Positions 1 to 6,620 of a stretch of DNA of 12,536 nucleotides are shown in pieces. The stretch is taken from assembly GCA_026120035.1 (NCBI GenBank), contig JALRME010000099.1, positions 1-12,536 on the forward strand. Direction: 5' to 3'. The notes below the pieces were generated by a model, which was not told the DNA's origin, did not search any database, and saw only the letters and a program-made list of their open reading frames with translations. Both the position numbers and the translations under genes were made by a program. Each line of letters begins with the position of its first letter. Within the stretch, counting starts at the first letter, position 1. The DNA comes from Coleophoma eucalyptorum (taxonomy: Eukaryota > Ascomycota > Leotiomycetes > Helotiales > Dermateaceae).

Positions 1-15
1 ACTTTTATACCTAAT

Positions 16-369
16 TGTAACGGTCGAAGTATTAACCTCGTTAGAAGCTCGTACTCAGAGGGTTGGGGTGGGTTGTAGAGGTAGGTGTATCACAGGTAGC
101 AGGTAGGTTGAGTGTGAACCGCGTTACTAACAGTCAAAAGTTGTTATTTGAGTTGAGCACGAAGCTCCTAAACTTTAAGGAAATGCTATTACTTATATAG
201 ACCGTCGTGCCCCGTGGATCAGTTGGCTCACCCGGATCACTCACTGATCCTACTGATCCCACTGATCCAATCACGTGATATCTTACAATCCCGTGATCTC
301 CACTAATGGTTCTCTGGGCGAGCCTCCTTCGCCGAGCCTCAGGCCATCAGCTGTCATATGTTCGTAACA
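16..369 (-). repeat. 3' LTR of a Ty3/gypsy retrotransposon
   Basis: A 354-bp block begins TGTAACG and ends CGTAACA on the plus strand, so it has the TGT...ACA ends of a retroviral-type LTR. Read on the minus strand it begins TGTTACG, and a purine-rich tract lies immediately upstream, as expected for a 3' LTR. A TATA box (TATATAAG on the minus strand, plus positions 192-199) would separate U3 (about 200-369) from R/U5. U3 carries ACTGATCC three times at an exact 9-bp period (243, 252, 261) and once inverted (216-223). The pol end on the same strand confirms the orientation. The 5-bp duplication beside it (CTAAT, 11-15) cannot be verified because the partner end is not in the window. Confidence 0.8.
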
Positions 370-382
370 CTACCTCCTTTCT
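370..382 (-). promoter_or_regulatory. polypurine tract (plus-strand primer) of the retrotransposon
   Basis: On the minus strand this reads AGAAAGGAGGTAG, directly abutting the TGTTACG start of the LTR. This is the position and composition of the polypurine tract that primes second-strand synthesis in LTR retroelements. It fixes the LTR boundary and the orientation of the element. Confidence 0.75.
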
Positions 383-457
383 AGCTTAGCGTGTCCCCAA
401 GCTTAAGTAGCGTCATGGAACTTCTACATCAACCCTAAGCCTTCCGTCCCTCTTACC

Positions 458-1071
458 ATGCCTCCTGAGCGTTCCAAGAAAACCATCCATGGCCTTGAGC
501 TCTCAAACTTGATTTCTTCCACAGGCATAACCATGCCTACTTATTCACGCTGTAGTCGTACTGGCGCGAAGTGTTGGCAGGATCGTCTCGCTGCTCCGAA
601 TGCGTCCGAGTTGGTAACAAACGCGACGTCCACGGTCCTTCAAAGAGTGATTTGGACCGTTTGGCTCGTGAGGAAAGGAAATTAGCAAATGAGTGGGAGC
701 GTGCTCAAGAGGAGCAGGCTGCATTATTCCGTCGTCTCAACGAACAGCAGGCGAAGATTCTTCGTCTGAACAAACAACGCGAAGCTTTCCGTGCTCGTGC
801 TGCTGAAATGGTTCATCGTGGTCTTAATACTTTGGACGAGCTGGACGAGGCCGAGGAGGCCGAGCGCCGCGAGCAGGTTGCGAACGAGCCCGTGGTTTTC
901 GAGGCGACTCCTCCCGTTCGTCCTCCTTGTTTCGAGGACCCCGAGCTGCTGTTGGATCCCGAAGTTGATCCAATTTTGGCTCGTGCCTTAACTTCCTACG
1001 ATCCCTTGGATCCTTTCTGGGCAAGTCTGGGTGTTGACGGTGGAACTCGTCTAGCAACTGGCGACACCTGA
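458..1071 (+). pseudogene. small Cys-motif/coiled-coil protein antisense to gypsy 3' end (frameshifted)
   Basis: The ATG at 458 opens frame 2 and reaches a Cys pair (SRCSRTGAKC) near 570. A second Cys pair (SRCSECVR) and the rest continue in frame 1 to the TGA at 1069-1071, so about one base has been lost around 571-580. The body (about 650-860) is a charged Leu/Glu/Arg-rich coiled coil, followed by an acidic, Pro-rich tail ending in a motif like FWASLGVDGGT. I recognise the pattern as a repetitive fungal hypothetical protein with a paired Cys motif and a coiled coil, often found with retroelements, but know no function. Its 3' part overlaps the end of the minus-strand integrase frame (824-1071). 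Codon use is GC-rich and ordinary, so this strand looks genuinely coding. Decay is mild: one frameshift, and one expected Cys replaced by Arg (NKRDV). Confidence 0.55.
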
Positions 1072-1827
1072 GGTTACTCTTGGGTTCCCATGTATTTTCT
1101 GAGTGTGGGTATCCCATCCATTTGATCAGGTACTTGATTTGTTTTCTAACGTATTTGCAGTCAAGTATTCCTTCTACCTCGTATTCTGCGTTTGGGTTTA
1201 CAGGTTCAATTTCTGTAACTGGTGTAGGCGGTACGCCTGGTGGTGCTGGTTCCAGGAGGGAAACGTGAAAGACCGGGTGGATGTTCATTGTTTTAGGTAG
1301 CTTCAGCCTGTAATTGACTGGCCCTACTACTTTGTCAATAATCAACGGTCCTAGTTTTCTGTGATCTAACTTGTCGCTAGGTCTTTTTGTTTTAATGTTT
1401 CTGCGGAGTAAGTAGACTTTACCCCCCTCTTTTAGCGTTGGTCCTATACTACGCTTGTTATTGTAGTACATTGCTGATTTCTACGCGATAAACTGGATAT
1501 CCGCGGCGAGTTCCTCATGCAATGCCTTGAGCCGATCGATTTGAACGATCGCCTCTTGTGCTTGGATGTTATCCACTATAGGGTCGTTGTACGCCGTTGG
1601 GTTAAACCCATAGTTCGCAAAGAACGGCGACATTCCTATAGTTTCCGTATCCGCGCTGTTGTACGCAAACTCTGCTAGGGGTAGTAATTATACCCAATTG
1701 TTCTATTGGTAGTTGACATAGCATCTTAAGTAGGTTTCCATGGTTTGATTAATTCTTTCCGTCTGACCGTCCGTCTGCGGGTGGAAGGCTGTGGATAGCT
1801 TATGCTTGACTCCTAACACTATTATTC
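824..1827 (-). pseudogene. pol: Ty3/gypsy chromovirus integrase C-terminal part with chromodomain (truncated)
   Basis: This is the end of a retrotransposon polyprotein. Read from about 1827 leftwards, it shows the integrase core signature ([17 protein letters not shown]), the downstream [10 protein letters not shown] block, the GPY/F-type module (KLDHRKLGPLIIDKVVGPVNY, from about 1372, then IHPVFHVSLLEPAPP) and a chromodomain (VEGILDCK..., IKWMGYPHSENTWEP) ending near 1075. Reverse transcriptase, RNase H, protease and gag would lie to the right but are absent, because the frame is cut at about 1828 by element 1. The frame is otherwise unbroken by indels and carries three stops (plus positions 1481-1483, 1688-1690, 1703-1705). 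Each falls where family members usually have Gln, as expected for C-to-T change at CpA. The Arg/Pro-rich run from about 1070 to 824 is probably only an extension over the antisense gene. Chromodomains guide such integrases to histone-marked chromatin. Confidence 0.85.
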
Positions 1828-1918
1828 CCCATTTACAGTGTAAATGGGTTTTTTCCCCATACAAAAAATGTCTGTGCGTAGTCTTGGCGTACAATCTCAT
1901 TTACAGTGTAAATGGGTT
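1828..1918. repeat. duplicated palindrome at probable left end of element 1
   Basis: CCCATTTACA (1828-1837) and its exact reverse complement (1839-1848) flank a single G, making a perfect 21-bp interrupted palindrome. A 21-bp direct copy covering most of it recurs 68 bp downstream (1830-1850 and 1898-1918), with 8-bp arms in the second copy. The first copy starts exactly where recognisable integrase sequence ends, and the next block is the leader of the C2H2-YR-helicase gene. Inverted arms around a short centre, present in two copies at one end, resemble a recombinase or zinc-finger binding site. That role is inference. No matching copy was found at the right side of element 1. Confidence 0.6.
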
Positions 1919-1969
1919 CTAGGGTTAACTTTTATTTCCTTAATTCTACTACTATTCGTACGAAGAAAT

Positions 1970-2551
1970 ATGTCAAATCATTCAGAGAATCAGGCTCAAC
2001 CTATTCCCCAAATTTGGAGTCATTTACTCTACTTAAATGTGGATTTTCAAGTACTGGTCTGTTTGGGCGACCACTGCCAATGTGTTGTGCGCCCGAAGGC
2101 AATTGTACGACACCTCCAAATCTACCATCAGACTCCAATTGAACTACGCCAGCAGATTCAACAGTATATTCAGTTATTTCCCTATTCGTACGACCACTCG
2201 ACAGTCCAGCTACCAAAGGATGGGTTATTCCCCCAACCGTATGTCCAGGTGGTAGATGGATTCCAATGTCACCAGTGCCCCTTTAAAACCCAGAACCGCG
2301 CTGTTGTCCGACAGCATGTAAATAAGGACCATAGGAAGCAGAGGGTCAAAGATCAAGATATCTTTACTTCCGTACGAATGCAATCATGGTTCAAAGGTAA
2401 GAAGCAGAGGTTTTGGGTGGTAGATGAAAATGCTATACCATCTACTATAGCTGCTACCCAGCCCGGCCCAGAATCCAAGGGCAGTCAAGCCCAAGGAATA
2501 TCAGGTTTGATTTCCCCAGCCGGGCGGGTTAAATCAGCTACTAATCAATAA
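1970..2551 (+). CDS. N-terminal zinc-finger segment (C2H2, OrsD/DUF3505-like)
   Basis: This open segment gives a 193-residue product if the TAA at 2549 is read. After a short leader (MSNHSENQ), it has a first degenerate finger (VCLGDHCQC...VRHLQIYH) and a classical C2H2 finger, C-x2-C-x12-H-x4-H (FQCHQCPF...QHVNKDH, from about 2261). These are followed by a conserved-looking block ending MQSWFKGKKQRFWVVDE. That arrangement matches the fungal OrsD (DUF3505) C2H2 region often fused to RecQ-like helicases; family membership is pattern recognition only. It probably binds DNA, plausibly the element's own repeats. It is in frame with the helicase segment and is better read as the N-terminus of that protein than as a separate gene. 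A CGTACG site sits 13 bp before the ATG. Confidence 0.6.
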   Translation: MSNHSENQAQPIPQIWSHLLYLNVDFQVLVCLGDHCQCVVRPKAIVRHLQIYHQTPIELRQQIQQYIQLFPYSYDHSTVQLPKDGLFPQPYVQVVDGFQCHQCPFKTQNRAVVRQHVNKDHRKQRVKDQDIFTSVRMQSWFKGKKQRFWVVDENAIPSTIAATQPGPESKGSQAQGISGLISPAGRVKSATNQ

Positions 2552-2558
2552 ACACCAG
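2505..2558 (+). other. candidate 54-nt intron that would remove the first in-frame stop
   Basis: The donor is GTTTGA (2505). A TACTAAT-like branch site lies at 2539-2545 and a CAG acceptor at 2556-2558, about 14 nt after the branch A. The length is 54 nt, typical of filamentous fungi and a multiple of three. Splicing removes the TAA at 2549-2551 and joins ...QGIS to A-SYDKMEREIQ in the same frame. It falls in the unconserved linker between the zinc fingers and the next helical region. The alternative is that TAA is a mutated CAA. There is no transcript evidence. Confidence 0.5.
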
Positions 2559-2572
2559 CTTCGTACGACAAG

Positions 2573-2857
2573 ATGGAACGGGAGATCCAGCAGTGGATGA
2601 GCCAGGCTCAAGAGCGCCGGCTGACCCTGCTCGCCCAACCAGCCGCTGTAGAGCTGGATCCATGGCTGCGATATACCAAGTGGTATACCGTCCTCAACCA
2701 GTCTAAGCATGACCTCCTCCAAACCTCTACATACCTCCGGCTTCCAGACCCTATGGAATCCGGCTTACACCGGGTCGTACGGGCCTGGAAGCGTATCTTC
2801 GACCGGTGCTTGGATACACTAGAAGCTACCGACCATAAGGACACTTTAAAATGGTAG
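2573..2857 (+). CDS. linker segment between zinc fingers and recombinase (part of the fusion gene)
   Basis: This 94-residue open segment, in frame with its neighbours, ends at the TAG at 2855. It contains a helical, charged start (EREIQQWMSQAQERR), then DPWLRYTKW and a second helical block (RVVRAWKRIFDRCLDTLEA). The element 2 gene has the counterparts LWLYRVGW (about 8020-8050) and KAFDWMI (about 8140), followed like here by a block ending in an RYxxxW and a Y-x-x-R motif. Family sequence resumes directly after the stop (SQRPFELPQSS, ARYSVLWEQCLCYLLR), so this is an interrupted middle part and not a separate gene. Confidence 0.5.
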   Translation: MEREIQQWMSQAQERRLTLLAQPAAVELDPWLRYTKWYTVLNQSKHDLLQTSTYLRLPDPMESGLHRVVRAWKRIFDRCLDTLEATDHKDTLKW

Positions 2858-2986
2858 GGTTCGCCCCGGATTGAGGTTGCGAGCCAGCGGCCATTCGAGC
2901 TACCCCAGAGTTCCCGGACGCTAGCCCGGTACAGCGTCCTCTGGGAGCAATGCCTCTGTTACCTACTCCGTACGAGCCCCCCTGAA

Positions 2987-5833
2987 TTGGATGGTGAGAC
3001 AGAGACGGGGGTAAAGTTTACCCAGGAGCAGTGGGAATCCACTCAGAAAATCCAAGAACATCTGAAAATCCAGCCCCAGAATGATCCGTACAATGAGGAG
3101 GCGGACCAGGACCCCGAGCTTACAATAGAAGTTATGAATCTATGTCAATTGATTTTAGTACAAGACTGTAGTAGGATCCCCTTGTACGAATCACCGTTAA
3201 TACACTACCTAGCTGTCCAAGGAATTGACCCTAACGCTAAGGCATTTCGGACTTCCTTCTCCTATACCCCAATTCTAGCTAGCATCTTATGGGTGGCTCG
3301 GCTCGTCTTGCTTGAGGTCGCCGTACCAGCTCAAGCATGGACTCGAATAGGGCTCCGAGGCAAAGCAGACATCCCCTCTATCCCCGTACGAATCCATAAG
3401 ATCCGGTCGAGGCACCTATGCGAGGGCTCGTTTGGTCCTACATCTAGTGTTCTTAGCCAGCTGGCGATAGGAAAGAAGGCTAATTCCATACATGAAAGAC
3501 CATCCAATATCCACTGGTCTACCGACTCTAAGACCATCTACTTTGGAGGGATGCCAGTACCACTAAACAAGATCCGTACGATGGGCTTAGCTCTTACAAG
3601 TGAATGTCAGGAGCTACTCCAGGGACTAGCATTCGGCCAGGAGCTTCCTACCATCCAGCTGGACCAAGTGGTAGATAGTATGGCATGGAGTAGTGAATTC
3701 CGACAGTCTGACTATAGCTTCATCAGTAGTTCTAAGAACAGCCCACAGCTTCGGGTCGGGCACTTCTACTTGCTCAAGCTCGCCCAAAAAGGCCATGGTC
3801 AGATGATTGACCATTCGTACGAAGACGCAAGGTGGATTGAAGGTAAAAAGCAGGCGTATCTCACCCAAGAAAGCCAGTTTTTAAAGAAGCTGATGGTACA
3901 ACTTCATATTACCGGGGGCCAGCCGGCCCGAGGTCCAGAGCTAGGGTCGGTGAAAGTCAGTAACAGTGTCTACTCAGCTCGGAACCTCTATGTCATCAAC
4001 GGACGGATGTGCTTCTTAACAATGTACGACAAGTCACGAAAGCGTCGAGGGAATTCCGAGTATATCGTACGGTGCTTGCCCGACCCAGTTAGTCAGATCT
4101 TGGCCCAATACCTTGTCTTCGTCCGGCCATTTGCTCGAGTCCTAGAAGAAAGGGGAAGCGAGTTCTTATTTGCATACAAGCAAGGACCATGGGCTGGCGA
4201 GCAATTGAGCCGCGAGCTAGCTAAAGCTACCAATAAGCACCTCGGTGTTCGTCTGACGATAGCAGGGTGGAGGCACGTCGCTATTGGGATTTCCGTACAA
4301 TGCTTGATGCAGTATAGTAAGGTGTGGGAAAAGGAGACCAAGTCGGAAGACCAAGGGGAGGACGAGGCCGAGGACGAGGACGACGAAGAAGCAGAGGCTA
4401 AGATGAAGGACCATGTGCTCGTACGGCAGGCTGGGCATGGCCAGAGAGTCGCACAGGCCCACTATGCCATTGATGGGAATTTCCTCCATCGGCTTGGACC
4501 CCAGCTGATCTCAGCTTTTGAGCATGCATCTCTGGCATGGCACCAGCTCTTCAGGTGGGATGCTACGGGTGAGATTGACCGTACGAAGCCTCAGCATCGC
4601 CGGCAAGCTAGCCAACCACTAGAATCCCCTCAGGTAAAGAAGGAGCGGATTGGACCAGCCCCAACCAGCCAGCATCTTGCCCGTTCCAGGCGCGGGCCCG
4701 ACTTGGGATCCGCGAAGGCCCGGCTAGGGCTCGTACGGATCTTGGGTGCATCTGCCCAGCCTCGGTCGGAGGCACAGGCCCGGGCCCTCGAGCTGGTCCA
4801 TCACCCTCCTCGGACGTCCCTGATTGTCCTCCCGACCAGCAGTGGCAAATCCATCCTCTTCTTCTCGGTCGCCGCGATGGTTGACCAACAGACGGTGGTT
4901 GTTGTAGTCCCCTTTCGAGCCTTGATTGACGATCTTGTCGTACGAGGACAAGAGCTTGGTCTCCATTGTCACGAGTGGCGGCCGGGTTCCACCTATAGCC
5001 TAGCTCAGTTGGTATTGGTTAGTGCCGACCAGGCAGTCCAGCCCGAGTTCTTACACTGGGCCAAAGGACTCGAACTTTATAGTGAACTCGCCTACCTCTT
5101 CTTTGATGAAGGGCACGTAGCCTTGACCGACCGATCCTATCGTACGAACCTACGGGAACTTTGGAAACTACGTTATCTGAACTGTCCATTTACCGTGCTT
5201 ACTGCTACGCTTATGGTTGATTTGGAGGAGAAGCTCTTAGAGGAGCTATTGATTCCTAATGCAAAAATCTTTCGCCGACCAACCGTACGGCCCAAGGTCA
5301 AGTACCAGGTTGTCGATAGTCAAGGACAGATGCCATCAACCAAAGCTATCGAATATATCCAGCGGATTGGACGATTACTAGATCATAAGCGAGGGGTGGT
5401 GTACGTACGAAGCTATAGCATAGGGGAGATGATCAGTGAGGAACTCGACTGTCCCTTCTATAAGGCTACTGCTCAAGACAAGAGCCAGGTCTTAGATACA
5501 TGGGCACATGGGCCGGGAGGCTGGATTGTTGCCACCGGGGCATTAGGAACCGGGATCAATATCCCCGGAATCATCTATATTCTCTATGTCGACCGACCGT
5601 ACGGACTCACCAGTTTTGTACAGCAGTCCGGACGAGGCGGACGGGATGGCGAGGTAAGCGAATTCGTAATCTTTGTTAACGTTACAAGCACCCAGCCATA
5701 CTACCGACCGAGTCTGATGAGTGTATACTCGACCGAGAAGGCCGATGAGCAGGCCTTGACCGAGTTCATACAGACACTAGGTTGTCGGCGCCAGGTCCTC
5801 GGACGACATATGGATGGGCCTCAGGATAGCTAG
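2987..5833 (+). CDS. tyrosine-recombinase-like plus RecQ-like SF2 helicase (948-residue open segment)
   Basis: This is the largest open frame, and the same frame is open upstream to 2858. Residues about 40-290 are helical, like a YR core-binding domain. The catalytic-type set is R315 (GGQPARGPEL), K349 (MYDKS), R429 (GWRHVAIG, with Ala where box II His usually sits), H484 (QAGHG) and Y493 (AHYAID). H484 to Y493 is nine residues, and R315 to R429 is 114, close to the spacing in Cre, lambda Int and XerD. An acidic run (residues about 453-470) lengthens the R429-H484 loop. The helicase has Walker A PTSSGKS (K621), motif Ia VVPFRALIDD, DEGH box (707-710), TAT (739-741), motif V GALGTGINIPG, and motif VI QQSGRGGRDG (879-888). 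CRR (933-935) opens a RecQ-like zinc motif that the stop at 5831 cuts. A truncated enzyme could still be made. Function as a DNA recombinase with ATP-dependent unwinding is inferred from motifs; nuclear location is expected. Confidence 0.8.
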   Translation: MDGETETGVKFTQEQWESTQKIQEHLKIQPQNDPYNEEADQDPELTIEVMNLCQLILVQDCSRIPLYESPLIHYLAVQGIDPNAKAFRTSFSYTPILASILWVARLVLLEVAVPAQAWTRIGLRGKADIPSIPVRIHKIRSRHLCEGSFGPTSSVLSQLAIGKKANSIHERPSNIHWSTDSKTIYFGGMPVPLNKIRTMGLALTSECQELLQGLAFGQELPTIQLDQVVDSMAWSSEFRQSDYSFISSSKNSPQLRVGHFYLLKLAQKGHGQMIDHSYEDARWIEGKKQAYLTQESQFLKKLMVQLHITGGQPARGPELGSVKVSNSVYSARNLYVINGRMCFLTMYDKSRKRRGNSEYIVRCLPDPVSQILAQYLVFVRPFARVLEERGSEFLFAYKQGPWAGEQLSRELAKATNKHLGVRLTIAGWRHVAIGISVQCLMQYSKVWEKETKSEDQGEDEAEDEDDEEAEAKMKDHVLVRQAGHGQRVAQAHYAIDGNFLHRLGPQLISAFEHASLAWHQLFRWDATGEIDRTKPQHRRQASQPLESPQVKKERIGPAPTSQHLARSRRGPDLGSAKARLGLVRILGASAQPRSEAQARALELVHHPPRTSLIVLPTSSGKSILFFSVAAMVDQQTVVVVVPFRALIDDLVVRGQELGLHCHEWRPGSTYSLAQLVLVSADQAVQPEFLHWAKGLELYSELAYLFFDEGHVALTDRSYRTNLRELWKLRYLNCPFTVLTATLMVDLEEKLLEELLIPNAKIFRRPTVRPKVKYQVVDSQGQMPSTKAIEYIQRIGRLLDHKRGVVYVRSYSIGEMISEELDCPFYKATAQDKSQVLDTWAHGPGGWIVATGALGTGINIPGIIYILYVDRPYGLTSFVQQSGRGGRDGEVSEFVIFVNVTSTQPYYRPSLMSVYSTEKADEQALTEFIQTLGCRRQVLGRHMDGPQDS

Positions 5834-6502
5834 GTTAGCTGCCGAGCTCAAGACTGGGTGTTGTGTGACTTCTGCCGGCGGCAGTGGTATCAAGAGCGGC
5901 ACCTCGCCAAGCTCGAGGCAGCATCGTCCGAAGACCTCCCGGCCCCGGCCTCGACGCCCGACCCGAACGAGGAGAGAAATAGTGTCCAGCTCATCTAGGA
6001 GACATCGTACGAAGCCGAGCACCAAGCCGAGCAGATGGTCCGGGTTCTTCAACATCTTACCAAGTCCTGCTTCTTCTGTCAGCTCCTCCTTCACCCCCTA
6101 GACTCGGTATCTGGAGAGGATCAGCCTAGCCATTCGTACGATGAATGTCGTGAAGCCATACAGTATGGTTGTAGCCGTCAAGAATTCTTCCAGTGGGCTA
6201 AGGAGCTCAAGCTAAAGGCGGGGCATGACTGCTACAAATGTGGGTTGTCGCAGAACGTCTGCCGGTGGGTGGAGGATGGCATCCCATGTGAGTATCCCTT
6301 GGTAGGTCTTCAGGGGATCTTCATCCTACACCAGCTTGGCTTTCTTGAGCGGATTGCTTTAGGGTTGGGATTCTCTGGATCGTACGAACAAGACATTTGG
6401 CCATGGATGCAGAGAATGTCCGAGGGGAGAAGAAGCTGCTACGAGAGTAACTGGACGATGGTATGGCAGACAGCTTGCTTAGAGCTCTATATTAAATCAT
6501 AA
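5834..6502 (+). pseudogene. Cys-rich C-terminal module of the element 1 protein
   Basis: The same frame continues after the TAG at 5831. It gives Cys at codons 5840, 5864 and 5873 (VSC...LCDFC), completing the RecQ-like zinc motif begun at Cys 5783 (C-x18-C-x7-C-x2-C). An acidic, Pro-rich linker follows up to the TAG at 5996-5998. The rest, open with an ATG at 6035 (155 residues), has CFFC, CYKCGLSQNVC and GIPCEYP, then a helical end (IWPWMQRM). The element 2 gene has matching CCWTCEVPQK and GIPCQYD motifs followed by a similar EWM block, so this module belongs to the family. Its role is unknown; it is probably zinc-binding. The frame closes with TAA at 6500-6502. Confidence 0.65.
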
Positions 6503-6512
6503 GGAATAATAA

Positions 6513-6531
6513 GGAGGGGGGGGAGGAGGGG
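6513..6531 (+). other. G-rich tract directly after the stop codon
   Basis: Runs of 2, 8, 2 and 4 G separated by single A residues lie 10 bases after the TAA at 6500-6502. A G-quadruplex is possible on the plus strand, although only two of the runs exceed two G, so it would need the 8-G run to be split. It stands out against the AT-rich surroundings. A role in transcript end formation or as a helicase substrate is speculative. Confidence 0.4.
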
Positions 6532-6540
6532 TTATTCTAG

Positions 6541-6620
6541 TAGAGAATCTTTAATTGATTATTTTAACCTATTAAATAAATAGATTATCTTTAATATACT
6601 CTTTTAACCTATAGATAAAT
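6541..6620. repeat. two-copy 40-bp tandem repeat in the 3' flank of element 1
   Basis: Positions 6541-6572 and 6581-6612 align without gaps at a 40-bp offset, with 26 of 32 bases identical. They share ATCTTTAAT and TTTTAACCTAT. The first unit contains an AATAAA (6575-6580) about 70 bp after the stop, which could serve as a poly(A) signal. No wider role is evident. Confidence 0.55.

Larger units (their letters stand above)
1970..6502 (+). pseudogene. C2H2 / tyrosine-recombinase-like / RecQ-like helicase fusion gene, element 1
   Basis: One reading frame (frame 2) runs from the ATG at 1970 to the TAA at 6500-6502, about 1,500 codons, with internal stops at 2549-2551 (TAA), 2855-2857 (TAG), 5831-5833 (TAG) and 5996-5998 (TAG). 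Conserved family sequence continues on both sides of the last three, so they are nonsense mutations; the first may lie in an intron. Order: two C2H2-type fingers (about 2060-2340), a helical linker, a core-binding-like helical region (about 3110-3850), a YR catalytic domain (about 3880-4510) with an acidic insert, an SF2 RecQ-type helicase (about 4730-5720), a RecQ-like CRR...C...C..C zinc motif crossing the 5831 stop, and a Cys-rich C-terminus. I chose 1970 because coding resemblance begins there and the frame upstream runs through the terminal palindromes. All four stops could be CAA/CAG changed to TAA/TAG. GC content is normal, so decay is light. The element 2 gene has the same order. Confidence 0.8.

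Noticed and set aside
1844..1969. Upstream ATG at 1844 as the start of the zinc-finger protein
   Set aside because: It would translate the terminal palindromes, and its hydrophobic leader is unlike family members. The ATG at 1970 is just before recognisable sequence.
2001..2216. Minus-strand and off-frame open frames inside element 1 (for example 2001-2216, 3626-3868, 4217-4489, 5777-6094)
   Set aside because: They are antisense or off-frame shadows of the YR-helicase gene with no domain signal.
2397..2558. A 162-nt intron with donor GTAAGA at 2397
   Set aside because: It would remove GKKQRFWVVDE, which matches the conserved end of the zinc-finger region (YFEV in element 2). The 54-nt intron fits better.
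2854..2934. An 81-nt frame-preserving intron that would remove the TAG at 2855
   Set aside because: It would delete the block before ARYSVLWEQ that has a counterpart in element 2 (about 8205-8280), and it has no good branch site. A nonsense mutation fits better.
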